Positions 35,526-43,263 are shown, counted from the stretch's first letter. The stretch is DNA of 64,000 nucleotides from Acinetobacter sp. NIPH 2100 (GCF_000369805.1 NZ_KB850224.1:434001-498000); one strand, 5' to 3'. Numbers and translations are program-made. Notes: generated by a model not told the origin, from the sequence alone.

Positions 35526-36705
35526 GCGTGTTGCCATTATTGGTGCGGGTCCAGCGGGTTTGATGGCTGCTGAAGTACTCAGCCAATACGATTATGAAAT
35601 CGAGGTGTTTGAGCAGAAGCCTTCAGCTGCACGTAAGTTTTTAATGGCAGGCAAAACGGGCCTGAATATTTCACATGCGGAACCTGTTGAAGCCTTTACC
35701 CAGCGTTATGATCGTGCTGAATGGTTAGCGCCTTGGGTGAAACAATGGGATGCACAATGGATTCAGGGCTGGATGCAGGGGTTGGGGATTGAGTCCTACG
35801 TGGGCAGTTCTGGACGCGTCTTCCCTGTAGAAATGAAAGCAGCACCGTTACTCCGTGCTTGGTTAAAGCGATTGATGAATGATGGTGTAAAATTTCATTA
35901 CCGTCATCGTTGTGTGGATTTATCCAACAATCAACTCACCATAGAGAATCAGACTCAGCAATTTAGTGCAACTTATGATGCGATTGTGTTGGCCTGTGGT
36001 GCGGTATCCTGGTCGCAATTGGGGAGTGATGGTGCATGGCAGCAGTGGCTACCAAAGCATGAAATTGAGCCATTTCAAGCCAGCAATGCAGGTGTCTTGA
36101 AAACATGGTCCTCATTTATGCAGGAATGTTTCGGGCAGCCGCTTAAGCGCGTCAATGCTTGGGTACGGCCTGAACAGCAAACACATGGCGATATCATCAT
36201 TACGCATTATGGTTTTGAGAGTGGTGTGATTTATAAATTGGGTCGTGATCTCAGAGCGCAAATTGCCCAACAGCAACTTCTACAATTGCATCTGGATTTG
36301 CTACCAGATGTCAGCGTTGAACAGTTAGAAAAGAGGCTACAAGGCAATAAAAAGCAGTCTCTCACCAATCTTTGGCGCAAAGCAGGGTTGGATCAGGTCA
36401 AAATTAATCTGCTTCGGGAAATCGTCGATAAAAGCTTATGGTCAGATGCCAAGCAAATGGTGCAGCAGATCAAGCATCTCAGTATTTCTTTAGATGGCTT
36501 CCGTCCAATCGAAGAAGCCATTAGCTGTGCAGGCGGGGTGAAGCAAGATGTTTTATCTCCACGGCTGCAATTGCAATCTAATCCTTATGTGTTTTGCTGT
36601 GGTGAAATGCTGGACTGGGATGCACCGACAGGTGGCTATTTATTGACAGCCTGTTTTGCGACGGGAAGAGCTGCGGCAGAGGGGGTAAATGCATTTATCA
36701 AATGA
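35518..36705 (+). CDS. HI0933/TIGR03862-like flavoprotein
   Basis: 395 residues. N-terminal FAD-binding motif RVAIIGAGPAGLMAAEVL, then AARKFLMAGKTGLNISHAEP, typical of the HI0933/YhiN family, and a C-terminal GEMLDWDAPTGGYLLTACFATGRAAA. The family is widespread and of unclear role. ATG 35518 overlaps the stop of the TrmB-like gene, so translation is probably coupled; a start 16 codons earlier is much less family-like. Confidence 0.85.
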   Translation: MPKRVAIIGAGPAGLMAAEVLSQYDYEIEVFEQKPSAARKFLMAGKTGLNISHAEPVEAFTQRYDRAEWLAPWVKQWDAQWIQGWMQGLGIESYVGSSGRVFPVEMKAAPLLRAWLKRLMNDGVKFHYRHRCVDLSNNQLTIENQTQQFSATYDAIVLACGAVSWSQLGSDGAWQQWLPKHEIEPFQASNAGVLKTWSSFMQECFGQPLKRVNAWVRPEQQTHGDIIITHYGFESGVIYKLGRDLRAQIAQQQLLQLHLDLLPDVSVEQLEKRLQGNKKQSLTNLWRKAGLDQVKINLLREIVDKSLWSDAKQMVQQIKHLSISLDGFRPIEEAISCAGGVKQDVLSPRLQLQSNPYVFCCGEMLDWDAPTGGYLLTACFATGRAAAEGVNAFIK

Positions 36706-36762
36706 TATATAAGTTAAAATTTTTCAACAAAAATAAGCTAAATCAAATGATGAAGAGGGTAT

Positions 36763-37422
36763 ATGAATATTGAGCCGATTGTGGAAACATCAGACGACGA
36801 AATAATAAAACCATTGCAACCGCAGCAAGTGATCACTTTATTCTTCCAACCGAAAAAATTCTTTTCACAATCTAAAAACTATCATCATCAAAGCATTATT
36901 TTAATTGCTTACTTGATAGGTATTGTGGCTGTGATGGACCGAATCGATCAGCAGCTATTACGTGCCGAAACAACAAATAGAACCTCTTTCCTGACCTCAG
37001 CTGCGGATTCTTGGTTAAGTTATTGGTTATGGGTTCTTGGCGTCGGGATTATTTCTGCAACCTTTGCTTGGTTGATTCAAGGTTGGTGGTATAAAAAAAG
37101 ATTACAGTTTTCAGGTGCCAAAGAGGCCGATCCACAACTTGCCCGACATGTATTTGTATTGCAATCTTTGGTCGTTGCGCTGCCAATTGTGGTTACAACA
37201 GTGATTCAAACATTTTTATATCCAAATTATTTTGCAGCCTATAATCATTCTACAGTTTTAGGATTGATTCCGATTCCATTTTTATTCTTGTCGTGTTGGG
37301 TGAGTTACCGTGGTGCTACACAAGTGTTTAATACCAATGGCTGGGCAAAATTTTGGTTTTTAGGACTACCAATCCTTTTCTATGTTTTAATCATTGGTGC
37401 ATTTTCCGCTCTAACCAGTTGA
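36763..37422 (+). CDS. Yip1-family-like integral membrane protein
   Basis: 219 residues: a soluble N-terminal part with QVITLFFQPKKFF, then five hydrophobic helices. The pattern (short cytoplasmic FxPxxFF segment, then a multi-helix body) fits Yip1/DUF1282 proteins. The ATG has GAGG about eight bases upstream. It is not obviously linked to its neighbours; function unknown. Confidence 0.6.
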   Translation: MNIEPIVETSDDEIIKPLQPQQVITLFFQPKKFFSQSKNYHHQSIILIAYLIGIVAVMDRIDQQLLRAETTNRTSFLTSAADSWLSYWLWVLGVGIISATFAWLIQGWWYKKRLQFSGAKEADPQLARHVFVLQSLVVALPIVVTTVIQTFLYPNYFAAYNHSTVLGLIPIPFLFLSCWVSYRGATQVFNTNGWAKFWFLGLPILFYVLIIGAFSALTS

Positions 37423-37540
37423 GTTTGCAAGGACAGTGTGATACTTCACCAATTCATGCCGTATTTCTTGAGTAGATTTGCCTTGTGATGCGGCATTTAA
37501 AAATGCTAGTTTTGAGTAAATGTTCATCAGGAATAAGGAT

Positions 37541-37951
37541 ATGTCTCAGACTTCACCTATATATCGCGGCAGTTGTTTATGTGATGGGATTCATTATGAG
37601 ATCGATGGTGAAATTGGTGAGATTATACAATGCCATTGTCAACGTTGCCGTAAGGCCAATGGCACTGCCTATGCAACCAATGCACCAATTAGCAATACTG
37701 CTTTTAAAATTGTAAAAGGTGAAGAGCTTGTTAAAAAGTTTGCTGCATCAGGTGTGTATCGTTGGTTCTGTGGCGAGTGTGGTTCCCCTTTAATCAGTTC
37801 GCGTGATGCCCAGCCTGAGCTTTATCGCTTAAGAATCGGGACTTTAGATACACCATTACAGCAAAAGCCAAGCATGCATATTTTTGCTGCCTCTAAAGCA
37901 GAGTGGGATTGTATCGCGGATGATTTACCTCAATATGCTGAACGTCCTTAA
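37541..37951 (+). CDS. GFA/CENP-V-family zinc protein
   Basis: 136 residues. Zinc motifs: SCLCDG (CxC), CHCQRCRK, and CGECGSPL near the middle, giving the two-zinc arrangement of the GFA (glutathione-dependent formaldehyde-activating enzyme-like) family. The enzymatic name is not supported for most members. Start ATG 37541, preceded by AAGGA; an ATG 21 bases upstream is in frame. The flavin reductase follows within 20 bp. Confidence 0.85.
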   Translation: MSQTSPIYRGSCLCDGIHYEIDGEIGEIIQCHCQRCRKANGTAYATNAPISNTAFKIVKGEELVKKFAASGVYRWFCGECGSPLISSRDAQPELYRLRIGTLDTPLQQKPSMHIFAASKAEWDCIADDLPQYAERP

Positions 37952-37969
37952 ATCGGATCTATTCTTACA

Positions 37970-38608
37970 ATGATTTTTGAGACCTCTGATTTAGAGCCAA
38001 ATGATATCTATCGACTCTTGGTCGGTGGCATTTCACCACGACCGATTGCGTGGATTAGCACACTCTCTGCGGATGGCGTGGCAAATATTGCGCCTTATTC
38101 ATTTTTTAATGTCGCCAGCTGTAACCCGCCCATTTTATGGTATTCCCAAGTCAATCCACGAAATGGTCAGGATAAAGACACCATTCGTAATTTGATTGAT
38201 ACTCAAGAGTGCGTGGTACATATCGTGAATTCACAATTGCTGGAAAAGATGAATTTATCTTGTGCTTTATTGCCCCCAGAGCAAAGTGAATTTGAGTTTG
38301 CCGAGATTGAGTCTGAACCAAGCCATTCTGTTGCAGCGTTAGCGGTTAAACATGCACCCATTCGCTATGAATGTCAGTTAAGAGAAGTCCTTCAACTCAG
38401 TACGCTTCCATCAGGTGGCACAGTGGCTTTGCTGGAGGTGAAATCGATTTATGTCGATGATCAAATTTGGGACGGACAGATGATTGATCAGCAACAACTC
38501 GATAGTGTCGGGAAAATGGGCGGCGATTTTTATAGCTTAACGACAGATTTGCGCACACTTGCCAGACCCGTCATTTCATCAACAGATGAGCATAAAAAAG
38601 GAGGTTAA
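37970..38608 (+). CDS. Flavin reductase-like protein
   Basis: 212 residues of the FMN-binding split-barrel flavoprotein family. Seen: ISPRPIAWISTLSADGVANIAPYSFFNVAS and the conserved segment ending NPRNGQDKDTIRN, which bind FMN. Members reduce flavin for partner oxygenases, or have unknown partners. It follows the GFA gene by 18 bp. Its last codons form the left arm of the terminator. Confidence 0.85.
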   Translation: MIFETSDLEPNDIYRLLVGGISPRPIAWISTLSADGVANIAPYSFFNVASCNPPILWYSQVNPRNGQDKDTIRNLIDTQECVVHIVNSQLLEKMNLSCALLPPEQSEFEFAEIESEPSHSVAALAVKHAPIRYECQLREVLQLSTLPSGGTVALLEVKSIYVDDQIWDGQMIDQQQLDSVGKMGGDFYSLTTDLRTLARPVISSTDEHKKGG

Positions 38609-38622
38609 ATACCTCCTTTTTT
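38594..38622. terminator. Terminator between flavin reductase and tetR
   Basis: A6-GGAGGT-TAAAT-ACCTCC-T6, overlapping the flavin reductase stop codon; bidirectional. Confidence 0.85.
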
Positions 38623-38667
38623 ATTATTTTAGAGTTTAAATCTGAGACCATTCTCATCATTTTATAG

Positions 38668-39288
38668 CTATATTTTTATGGATGCAGTACGCGCATCCCA
38701 GTCACGCATAAGCTCTGTTACTGCATGATTGAGTACAGTACCCGACACGCCATCGCGAGCTTGCATTGATAATCCGAGTAGAAAACTATGCAAGCTGGCA
38801 GCATAAGCACACACCGCGGTATCGGTCGGAAGGCCAAGTGTATCGACAGCACGTTGTATACATTGTTGGAACTTTTCGCGAGTTTTTGCGCGTTGCTTGC
38901 TGAGAAATTTTTGAATACGTTCATTTTCTGGAGAGCAGGCACCTGCGGACAATACCAAGAGGCATCCTTTCGGGTGATTAAGCTCAGTTTGCATCTTTGC
39001 AGAGCGGCGTAATGCGAGTTCGATGGCTTCTCGTGGCCTAAGGTTTTCATCCCACAGACTGGAAATGACTTGACCATGCGTGGCAAGGTAGTGCTCGACC
39101 ACTTCCTGGAACAGTGCTTCTTTTGAGCCAAAGGCCGCATAGAAGCTCGGTGCAGTAATACCGCCACCAATGTTTGATTTAAGCAGTGACAAGGACGTCG
39201 AATCATAACCATATTCCCAAAACAGGAACATTGCCTGTTGGATGGCTTCATCTCGATCAAAGGTACGTGGGCGGCCCATTTGCGCCAT
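38668..39288 (-). CDS. TetR-family transcriptional regulator
   Basis: 206 residues. N-terminal helix-turn-helix (about 10-55: FDRDEAIQQAMFLFWEYGYDSTSL through APSFYAAFGSKEALF), then a TetR_C-type helical ligand domain. ATG 39288 is preferred since AGGAG lies seven bases upstream. It is divergent from the SDR gene, with both promoters in the 39289-39500 gap and operator-like copies over both, so it very likely represses itself and the SDR gene. Inducer unknown. Confidence 0.88.
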   Translation of the reverse strand: MAQMGRPRTFDRDEAIQQAMFLFWEYGYDSTSLSLLKSNIGGGITAPSFYAAFGSKEALFQEVVEHYLATHGQVISSLWDENLRPREAIELALRRSAKMQTELNHPKGCLLVLSAGACSPENERIQKFLSKQRAKTREKFQQCIQRAVDTLGLPTDTAVCAYAASLHSFLLGLSMQARDGVSGTVLNHAVTELMRDWDARTASIKI

Positions 39289-39313
39289 TTGGAACTCCTC
39301 TTTTAATGAGATA

Positions 39314-39328
39314 TATACTAGTCGATAC
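39314..39328. promoter_or_regulatory. Operator copy 2 (at the tetR promoter)
   Basis: TATACTAGTCGATAC matches 11 of 15 positions of the copy at 39366-39380. It overlaps the minus-strand -10 (TAGTAT) of tetR, whose -35 TTGTCA lies 17 bp away. Confidence 0.5.
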
Positions 39329-39336
39329 AAAAGTCG

Positions 39337-39365
39337 TTGACAAGGTTTGTGTAGAGGCTTACATT
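39337..39365 (+). promoter_or_regulatory. Sigma-70 promoter of the SDR gene
   Basis: TTGACA (39337-39342), 17-bp spacer, TACATT (39360-39365). The -35 overlaps that of the divergent tetR promoter (39338-39343). Confidence 0.65.
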
Positions 39366-39380
39366 TATATCGATCGATAC
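39366..39380. promoter_or_regulatory. Operator copy 1 (at the SDR transcription start)
   Basis: TATATCGATCGATAC includes the perfect palindrome TATCGATCGATA (39368-39379) and sits at the inferred start of the SDR transcript, an ideal repressor position. Confidence 0.6.
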
Positions 39381-39500
39381 ATATATTGGTGGATATTGAG
39401 GTCTTTCAATCTCATTGTTGCTTCCGGTGCTTGTGGATGAATATAGATGAGCTTGTAGACCGCTAAATCCCCCTTTAATCCTAAAACAGGAATTTTCATA

Positions 39501-40244
39501 ATGAATAATGCACTCACAGGAAAAGTCGCACTGGTTACAGGTGGAAGTCGAGGTATTGGTGCTGCTATAGCTCGGCTGTTAGCGGCACAGGGCGCAGATG
39601 TGGCAATCACTTACAGTAGATCAAAAGATCAGGCACAGGCTGTTGCAGAGGAGATTCAGGCATTAGGTCAACGTGCCGAAGTGATTGCAGCTGACGCCGT
39701 TGATGCAACACAGGTTATCGCTGCGGTTGATACAACTGTGAGCAGACTTGGACGATTGGATATTCTGGTCAATAACGCAGGTAATTTTCTGACTGGACAT
39801 ATTGATCAGCTCACACTTGATGATTATGACCAGACCATGTCCGTCAATTTACGTGCAGTGTTTACAGCGACGATGCAGGCAAGCAAATATTTGCCTGATG
39901 GTGGACGTATTGTCTCGATTGGGAGCTGTCTTGCTTCAAGGGCTGGTCGTGAAGGTATTAGTTTATATGCAGCCAGCAAAGCAGCTTTAGTGGGCTTGAC
40001 CAAGGGCGTAGCACGAGATTTAGGCAAGCGTGGGATTACAGTCAATGTCGTTCAGCCAGGACCAACCGATACAGATATGAATCCTGCTGATGGCGCTCAT
40101 GCAGATGCAGTTCGAGCTACTTTAGCATTATCCGCTTATGGACATCGCGAGGACATAGCCGCAACGGTACTTCATTTGGTGGGAGAAAGTGGGCGCTATA
40201 TTACTGGTGCAGTCATAGATGTAGATGGTGGTTTTAATGCTTAA
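39501..40244 (+). CDS. Short-chain dehydrogenase/reductase
   Basis: 247 residues, classical SDR. Seen: cofactor motif TGGSRGIGAAIA (NADP-type basic residue following), NNAG, the catalytic Ser region IGSCLASRAG, and YAASKAAL holding Tyr and Lys. C-terminal GRYITGAVIDVDGGF. It resembles 3-oxoacyl-ACP reductases (FabG-like). It is divergent from, and probably repressed by, the TetR regulator. Substrate unknown. Confidence 0.9.
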   Translation: MNNALTGKVALVTGGSRGIGAAIARLLAAQGADVAITYSRSKDQAQAVAEEIQALGQRAEVIAADAVDATQVIAAVDTTVSRLGRLDILVNNAGNFLTGHIDQLTLDDYDQTMSVNLRAVFTATMQASKYLPDGGRIVSIGSCLASRAGREGISLYAASKAALVGLTKGVARDLGKRGITVNVVQPGPTDTDMNPADGAHADAVRATLALSAYGHREDIAATVLHLVGESGRYITGAVIDVDGGFNA

Positions 40245-40287
40245 AATGATCGAATAAAAAAGCTTTCTATTGAATACAAGAAGGGAA

Positions 40288-40314
40288 AAGGAGGCAAAAT
40301 GCCTCCTTTTTTCT
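40288..40314. terminator. Terminator between SDR and HopJ-family genes
   Basis: GGAGGC-AAAAT-GCCTCC with A and T tracts on both sides; bidirectional. Confidence 0.8.
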
Positions 40315-40646
40315 TATTTTGCAGTTAAAGCTTCACCTTCAAACTTTACCCCGTCCCAGCCATTTTGCATAAACTGGCGAATATTTTGGTGGTCTGTTGC
40401 TTCAGGCGTTGCCAGCACAGATGCATAGTGTTCTGCAAATAAACTTAAAGTATCCGCTTGATTTAAGCCTTCAATTTTAGCAAAACTGAGTACTTTGGCA
40501 CTGCCTTGGTTTTCAGTCGCAGCATTGAATTGCGCACCATTTTGGAATGCCGTTGGTGTATGTTGATAACCAGCTTCGATAAATGCCAATACATCTGCAA
40601 ATTTTGCCGAGCCATCTTTAAGTTGTGCCAATAAGCTTTGAGCCAT
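40314..40646 (-). CDS. HopJ-family protein
   Basis: 110 residues, no signal peptide. It contains FIEAGYQHTPTAFQNG, GSAKVLSFAKIEGL and LFAEHYASVLATPEATDHQNIRQFM, the HopJ (type III effector-like) family core. The family name comes from a plant pathogen effector, but members are common in free-living bacteria with no type III secretion, and none is seen here, so an intracellular housekeeping role is likely. Single gene sharing a terminator with the SDR gene. Confidence 0.75.
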   Translation of the reverse strand: MAQSLLAQLKDGSAKFADVLAFIEAGYQHTPTAFQNGAQFNAATENQGSAKVLSFAKIEGLNQADTLSLFAEHYASVLATPEATDHQNIRQFMQNGWDGVKFEGEALTAK

Positions 40647-40784
40647 TGCTAAAATTCCATGTTTATTGAATCAATGGCAGCATCATAACATTGAAAATGG
40701 AGAAGAGAAGTCATCGATCTCTGAACTAGACGTTATAGCGTTGGCAGTTTATGCTCAGAGCGATTATGAAAGTATTGAATAATA

Positions 40785-41642
40785 ATGAATCGACATCATT
40801 TTAAATTACCACCATCCAAACGTTTATTTCGATTTTTAGCAGCCGTTTTAAGTTGCCGTTTCTTATTACAATTGCGCCGTTTGATGATGCGAATATTGCC
40901 ATTTATGCCTTTGCAGAGCCGCGTCAGCAATATTGTGTATTTGTCGTGGCTGGTGGATGTTGAGCAGGTACGTCAGCACTATCCGCAATCTGTACCGCTC
41001 TGGGAAAAAGATGGCAAAACTATTTTTACGGTTTTAACGTATCAACATCATCATTTTGGATTTAAGTTTTCCGGTTGGCTACGCAAGTTAATGCCTTCAC
41101 CTCGACAAAGTAACTGGCGTTTTTATCTGGATGAGTCGCAGCCAAAGACTGTGATTTTTGAGCAAGTCATTGTCGATCAAGCGCTCTATGTGATCGGTGG
41201 TCGCCTTACCAGTGATGTGATGCCAGCACAATATGCTTCGGTATTTCATCATCAATTCGATGAGCAAATGCAGAGTATTTGCACTGAACTTAAAGTAGAT
41301 GAGGACTATGGCTTGATCAGTGATGTACAAATTACGGGGGAGAAGCAATTACCGACCACATGGCAAATGCTATTTCCATCATGGGATGAAGCTGTTCGAT
41401 TTTTGGTAGACCAAGATCATGCATGGGCAGAATGGGTTGATCAACCTACACGAATGTCGCAAGGCGATATCAAAATGCCATTTCAGTTTCAGCAGATTCA
41501 GGCCGTCAAGATTCGTACCTTGCAAGCTCCGAAATTATTGCAACAATTTGGTTTAGATGACACCGCAGAAGCCTTTGCTTTTGTTGTACCCGCATTAGAC
41601 TTTTATGTGGTTGGGGAAAAGATTTTGTCTACCTCAGACTAA
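40785..41642 (+). CDS. DUF2071-like protein
   Basis: 285 residues. The first 40 are basic and weakly hydrophobic (KRLFRFLAAVLSCRFLLQLRR). The body includes VYLSWLVDVEQVRQHYP and several strands resembling the DUF2071/YqjF acetoacetate decarboxylase-like fold. I hold the family call loosely; function unknown. It ends just before the DnaA-box pair and the fluoride riboswitch. Confidence 0.5.
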   Translation: MNRHHFKLPPSKRLFRFLAAVLSCRFLLQLRRLMMRILPFMPLQSRVSNIVYLSWLVDVEQVRQHYPQSVPLWEKDGKTIFTVLTYQHHHFGFKFSGWLRKLMPSPRQSNWRFYLDESQPKTVIFEQVIVDQALYVIGGRLTSDVMPAQYASVFHHQFDEQMQSICTELKVDEDYGLISDVQITGEKQLPTTWQMLFPSWDEAVRFLVDQDHAWAEWVDQPTRMSQGDIKMPFQFQQIQAVKIRTLQAPKLLQQFGLDDTAEAFAFVVPALDFYVVGEKILSTSD

Positions 41643-41644
41643 GT

Positions 41645-41670
41645 TGTGGATAACTTTATGTTTATACACA
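41645..41670. other. Inverted pair of DnaA boxes
   Basis: TGTGGATAA (41645-41653, perfect consensus on the minus strand) and TTATACACA (41662-41670, matching TTWTNCACA) face each other, nine bases apart. Confidence 0.5.
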
Positions 41671-41729
41671 GTTCAACGCGAGTTGAAAAAATGGGTTGAG
41701 TTGCTTAAAAAATATGTTATTTTAGAACA

Positions 41730-41784
41730 AAGGAGATGGCATTCCTCCTGTCACAAACCGCCATAATGGCTAATGATGCCTACG
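41730..41784 (+). ncRNA. Fluoride riboswitch (crcB motif) aptamer
   Basis: GGAGATGGCATTCCTCC, then AACCGCC and GGCTAATGATGCCTAC: the conserved core of the fluoride riboswitch, including the pseudoknot-forming segments. It precedes fluC and DUF190, the known target genes. Fluoride binding should stabilise the pseudoknot and permit expression. Confidence 0.93.
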
Positions 41785-41807
41785 TTACCCTGAACAGGGG
41801 GCGTAGG
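41779..41807 (+). promoter_or_regulatory. Hairpin overlapping the aptamer 3' end (expression platform)
   Basis: CCTACG (41779-41784) pairs with CGTAGG (41802-41807), with an inner CCCT/AGGG helix. It uses aptamer bases, so it competes with the bound fold. No T-run follows, so control at the translation level is more likely than plain termination. Confidence 0.65.
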
Positions 41808-41844
41808 TTCGTGCGTGCTCTGTTCCCATGTTTGGAGTTCGCCC

Positions 41845-41919
41845 ATGAAAAATCTTCAGAACAATATTTATAATTCTATGTCTATTGTCGCTTTCACTCC
41901 AATCTTGTCTTTGGAGTAA
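41845..41919 (+). CDS. 24-codon leader ORF between riboswitch and fluC
   Basis: ATG 41845 with GGAG eight bases upstream, 24 codons (starting MKNLQNNIYN), TAA at 41917-41919, four bases before the fluC ATG. Its end codons hold the fluC Shine-Dalgarno GGAG. Its own Shine-Dalgarno and that of fluC share the octamer TTTGGAGT. Possible role: translational coupling and opening of the hairpin at 41896-41917. The peptide itself shows no known motif. Confidence 0.5.
   Translation: MKNLQNNIYNSMSIVAFTPILSLE
41896..41917 (+). promoter_or_regulatory. Hairpin hiding the fluC Shine-Dalgarno
   Basis: ACTCCAA (41896-41902) pairs with TTGGAGT (41911-41917), which contains the fluC ribosome site. The same ACTCCAA can instead pair with the identical TTGGAGT at 41832-41838 before the leader ORF. 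Confidence 0.6.
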
Positions 41920-41922
41920 ACT

Positions 41923-42303
41923 ATGTACTATCCATTACTTTCAATTGCACTTGGTTCTGTATTAGGTGCATGGCTGCGTTGGTTCTTAGGTCTAAAGCTG
42001 AATCCGATTTTTCCCAATATTCCTTTGGGGACTGTCACGGTTAATTTTGTCGGTGGCTTTATTATTGGTTTTGCAATTTCATATTTTTCTCAAAGTTCAC
42101 TGAGTCCCAATTATAAACTGTTCGTGATTACAGGCTTTTGTGGTGCATTAACGACATTTTCGACCTTTTCTGCCGAGATTCTTGCCTTATTACAAAGCGG
42201 TAAGTTGGGTTATGCCTGCACAGCAATTTTGATTCATGTGCTGGGGTCGTTGCTGTTTACTATTTTGGGAATGAGTCTGCATCAATGGCTCAGTGCTGCA
42301 TAG
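41923..42303 (+). CDS. crcB: Fluoride ion channel FluC (CrcB)
   Basis: 126 residues, four membrane helices; exports fluoride as a dual-topology dimer. Seen: GSVLGAWLRWFLG, TVNFVGGFIIGF with its polar Asn, and GFCGALTTFSTFSAE, the sodium-site and phenylalanine-box segment. ATG 41923 follows GGAG by seven bases. It lies under the fluoride riboswitch, and the DUF190 gene follows 15 bp after the stop. Confidence 0.97.
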   Translation: MYYPLLSIALGSVLGAWLRWFLGLKLNPIFPNIPLGTVTVNFVGGFIIGFAISYFSQSSLSPNYKLFVITGFCGALTTFSTFSAEILALLQSGKLGYACTAILIHVLGSLLFTILGMSLHQWLSAA

Positions 42304-42318
42304 TTGAGGAGTAACTAT

Positions 42319-42648
42319 ATGAATGGATTTTTAATTACGTTTTATACCGCCCAGAATCGTAACTATCAGGGACAACCGATCAGCGAATGGTTATTGTCTG
42401 TCGCAAAACAAATGAATTTGCGTGGTGCGACAGTACTCGCTGGAATGGAAGGAGTTGATCATCATGGTTTATTTCATTCCGCCAGTTTCTTTGAGTTGGC
42501 GGATCGACCTGTGCAGATTCAGTTTGCAGTGACAAATGAGCAGGCAACAGAATTAATGAATTATTTGAATGACAAAGAAATCTCTTTGTTTTATGTAAAA
42601 ACACCGATTGAATTTGGTGTCGTTGGGAGAGTCGCTACAGATTCTTAA
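42319..42648 (+). CDS. DUF190 protein, PII-like
   Basis: 109 residues; FLITFYTAQNRNYQGQPISEWLL, GATVLAGMEGVDHHGLFH and the C-terminal IEFGVVG fit DUF190, a small ferredoxin-like/PII-like fold found next to crcB in many genomes. ATG 42319 has GAGGAG before it. It is in the same operon as fluC; a role in fluoride response is inferred only from the linkage. Confidence 0.85.
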   Translation: MNGFLITFYTAQNRNYQGQPISEWLLSVAKQMNLRGATVLAGMEGVDHHGLFHSASFFELADRPVQIQFAVTNEQATELMNYLNDKEISLFYVKTPIEFGVVGRVATDS

Positions 42649-42667
42649 CGTAGGGGAATCTAGGTAT

Positions 42668-42710
42668 AAAAAAAGAAGTCTAAGTGGAGGAGAGATAACC
42701 TTAGACTTCT
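42668..42710 (-). terminator. Terminator after rpmE2
   Basis: AGAAGTCTAAG/CTTAGACTTCT, eleven perfect pairs, followed by a T-run on the minus strand. Confidence 0.8.
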
Positions 42711-42747
42711 AATGTTTACAGCCTAGTATGTGAAACTTAACTGAAGA

Positions 42748-43002
42748 TTAACTATTGCGGTTAAAACGTGCAAAGCGTTTGTTAAAGCTTGCGACACGCC
42801 CTTCATTACTTGCCTGACGTACTTCACCGGTATAAAACGGATGCGATGCACTTGAGATATCAAGGGTCACGTAAGGATAAACTTTACCTTGATATTCACG
42901 AGTTTGTTTACTTTGCAGGGTACTACCAATTAAGAAGTAAGTATCCGCATTGGTATCGTGAAACAGCACTTGTTGATAGGTTGGATGAATACCTTTACGC
43001 AT
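42748..43002 (-). CDS. rpmE2: 50S ribosomal protein L31 type B
   Basis: 84 residues beginning [10 protein letters not shown], with [18 protein letters not shown]. It lacks the CxxC zinc pairs of ordinary L31, so it is the zinc-independent paralogue used when zinc is scarce. ATG 43002 has AGGAG nine bases upstream. A Zur-type box sits in its promoter. Confidence 0.95.
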   Translation of the reverse strand: MRKGIHPTYQQVLFHDTNADTYFLIGSTLQSKQTREYQGKVYPYVTLDISSASHPFYTGEVRQASNEGRVASFNKRFARFNRNS

Positions 43003-43026
43003 TTTGAATGACTCCTATTATTTATA

Positions 43027-43049
43027 GAAATGTTATAACATAACAATAT
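43027..43049. promoter_or_regulatory. Zur box upstream of rpmE2
   Basis: Core GTTATAACATAAC differs by one base from GTTATANTATAAC, and the left flank GAAAT also matches the gamma-proteobacterial Zur consensus. It lies 25-47 bp before the rpmE2 ATG, over the probable promoter. Confidence 0.7.
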
Positions 43050-43225
43050 ATGAAGTCAATCTTCTTAATTTCAAGTTTTGTTGGCGCTTGTTTACGAAGA
43101 GTGAATCAGCAAGCATGGAAAAAATGGAGCTTTAATCAGGTGATTTTATTTGTTCAATCGTCTGATACCCGACTGAGTATGGTTGAAAACAACGAAAATT
43201 GATGGGCTCAAATAAATGACTGAAT

Positions 43226-43256
43226 AAAAATGCCAATCAGGTGATTGGCATTTTTT
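43226..43256. terminator. Terminator after the ABC1-kinase gene
   Basis: TGCCAATCA-GG-TGATTGGCA with A5 and T6 flanks; bidirectional. Confidence 0.8.
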
Positions 43257-43263
43257 ATATGTA

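Noticed and set aside
38718..39260. 180-codon minus-strand frame within tetR
   Set aside because: It is a shifted frame of the tetR gene, which has a clear HTH and Shine-Dalgarno.
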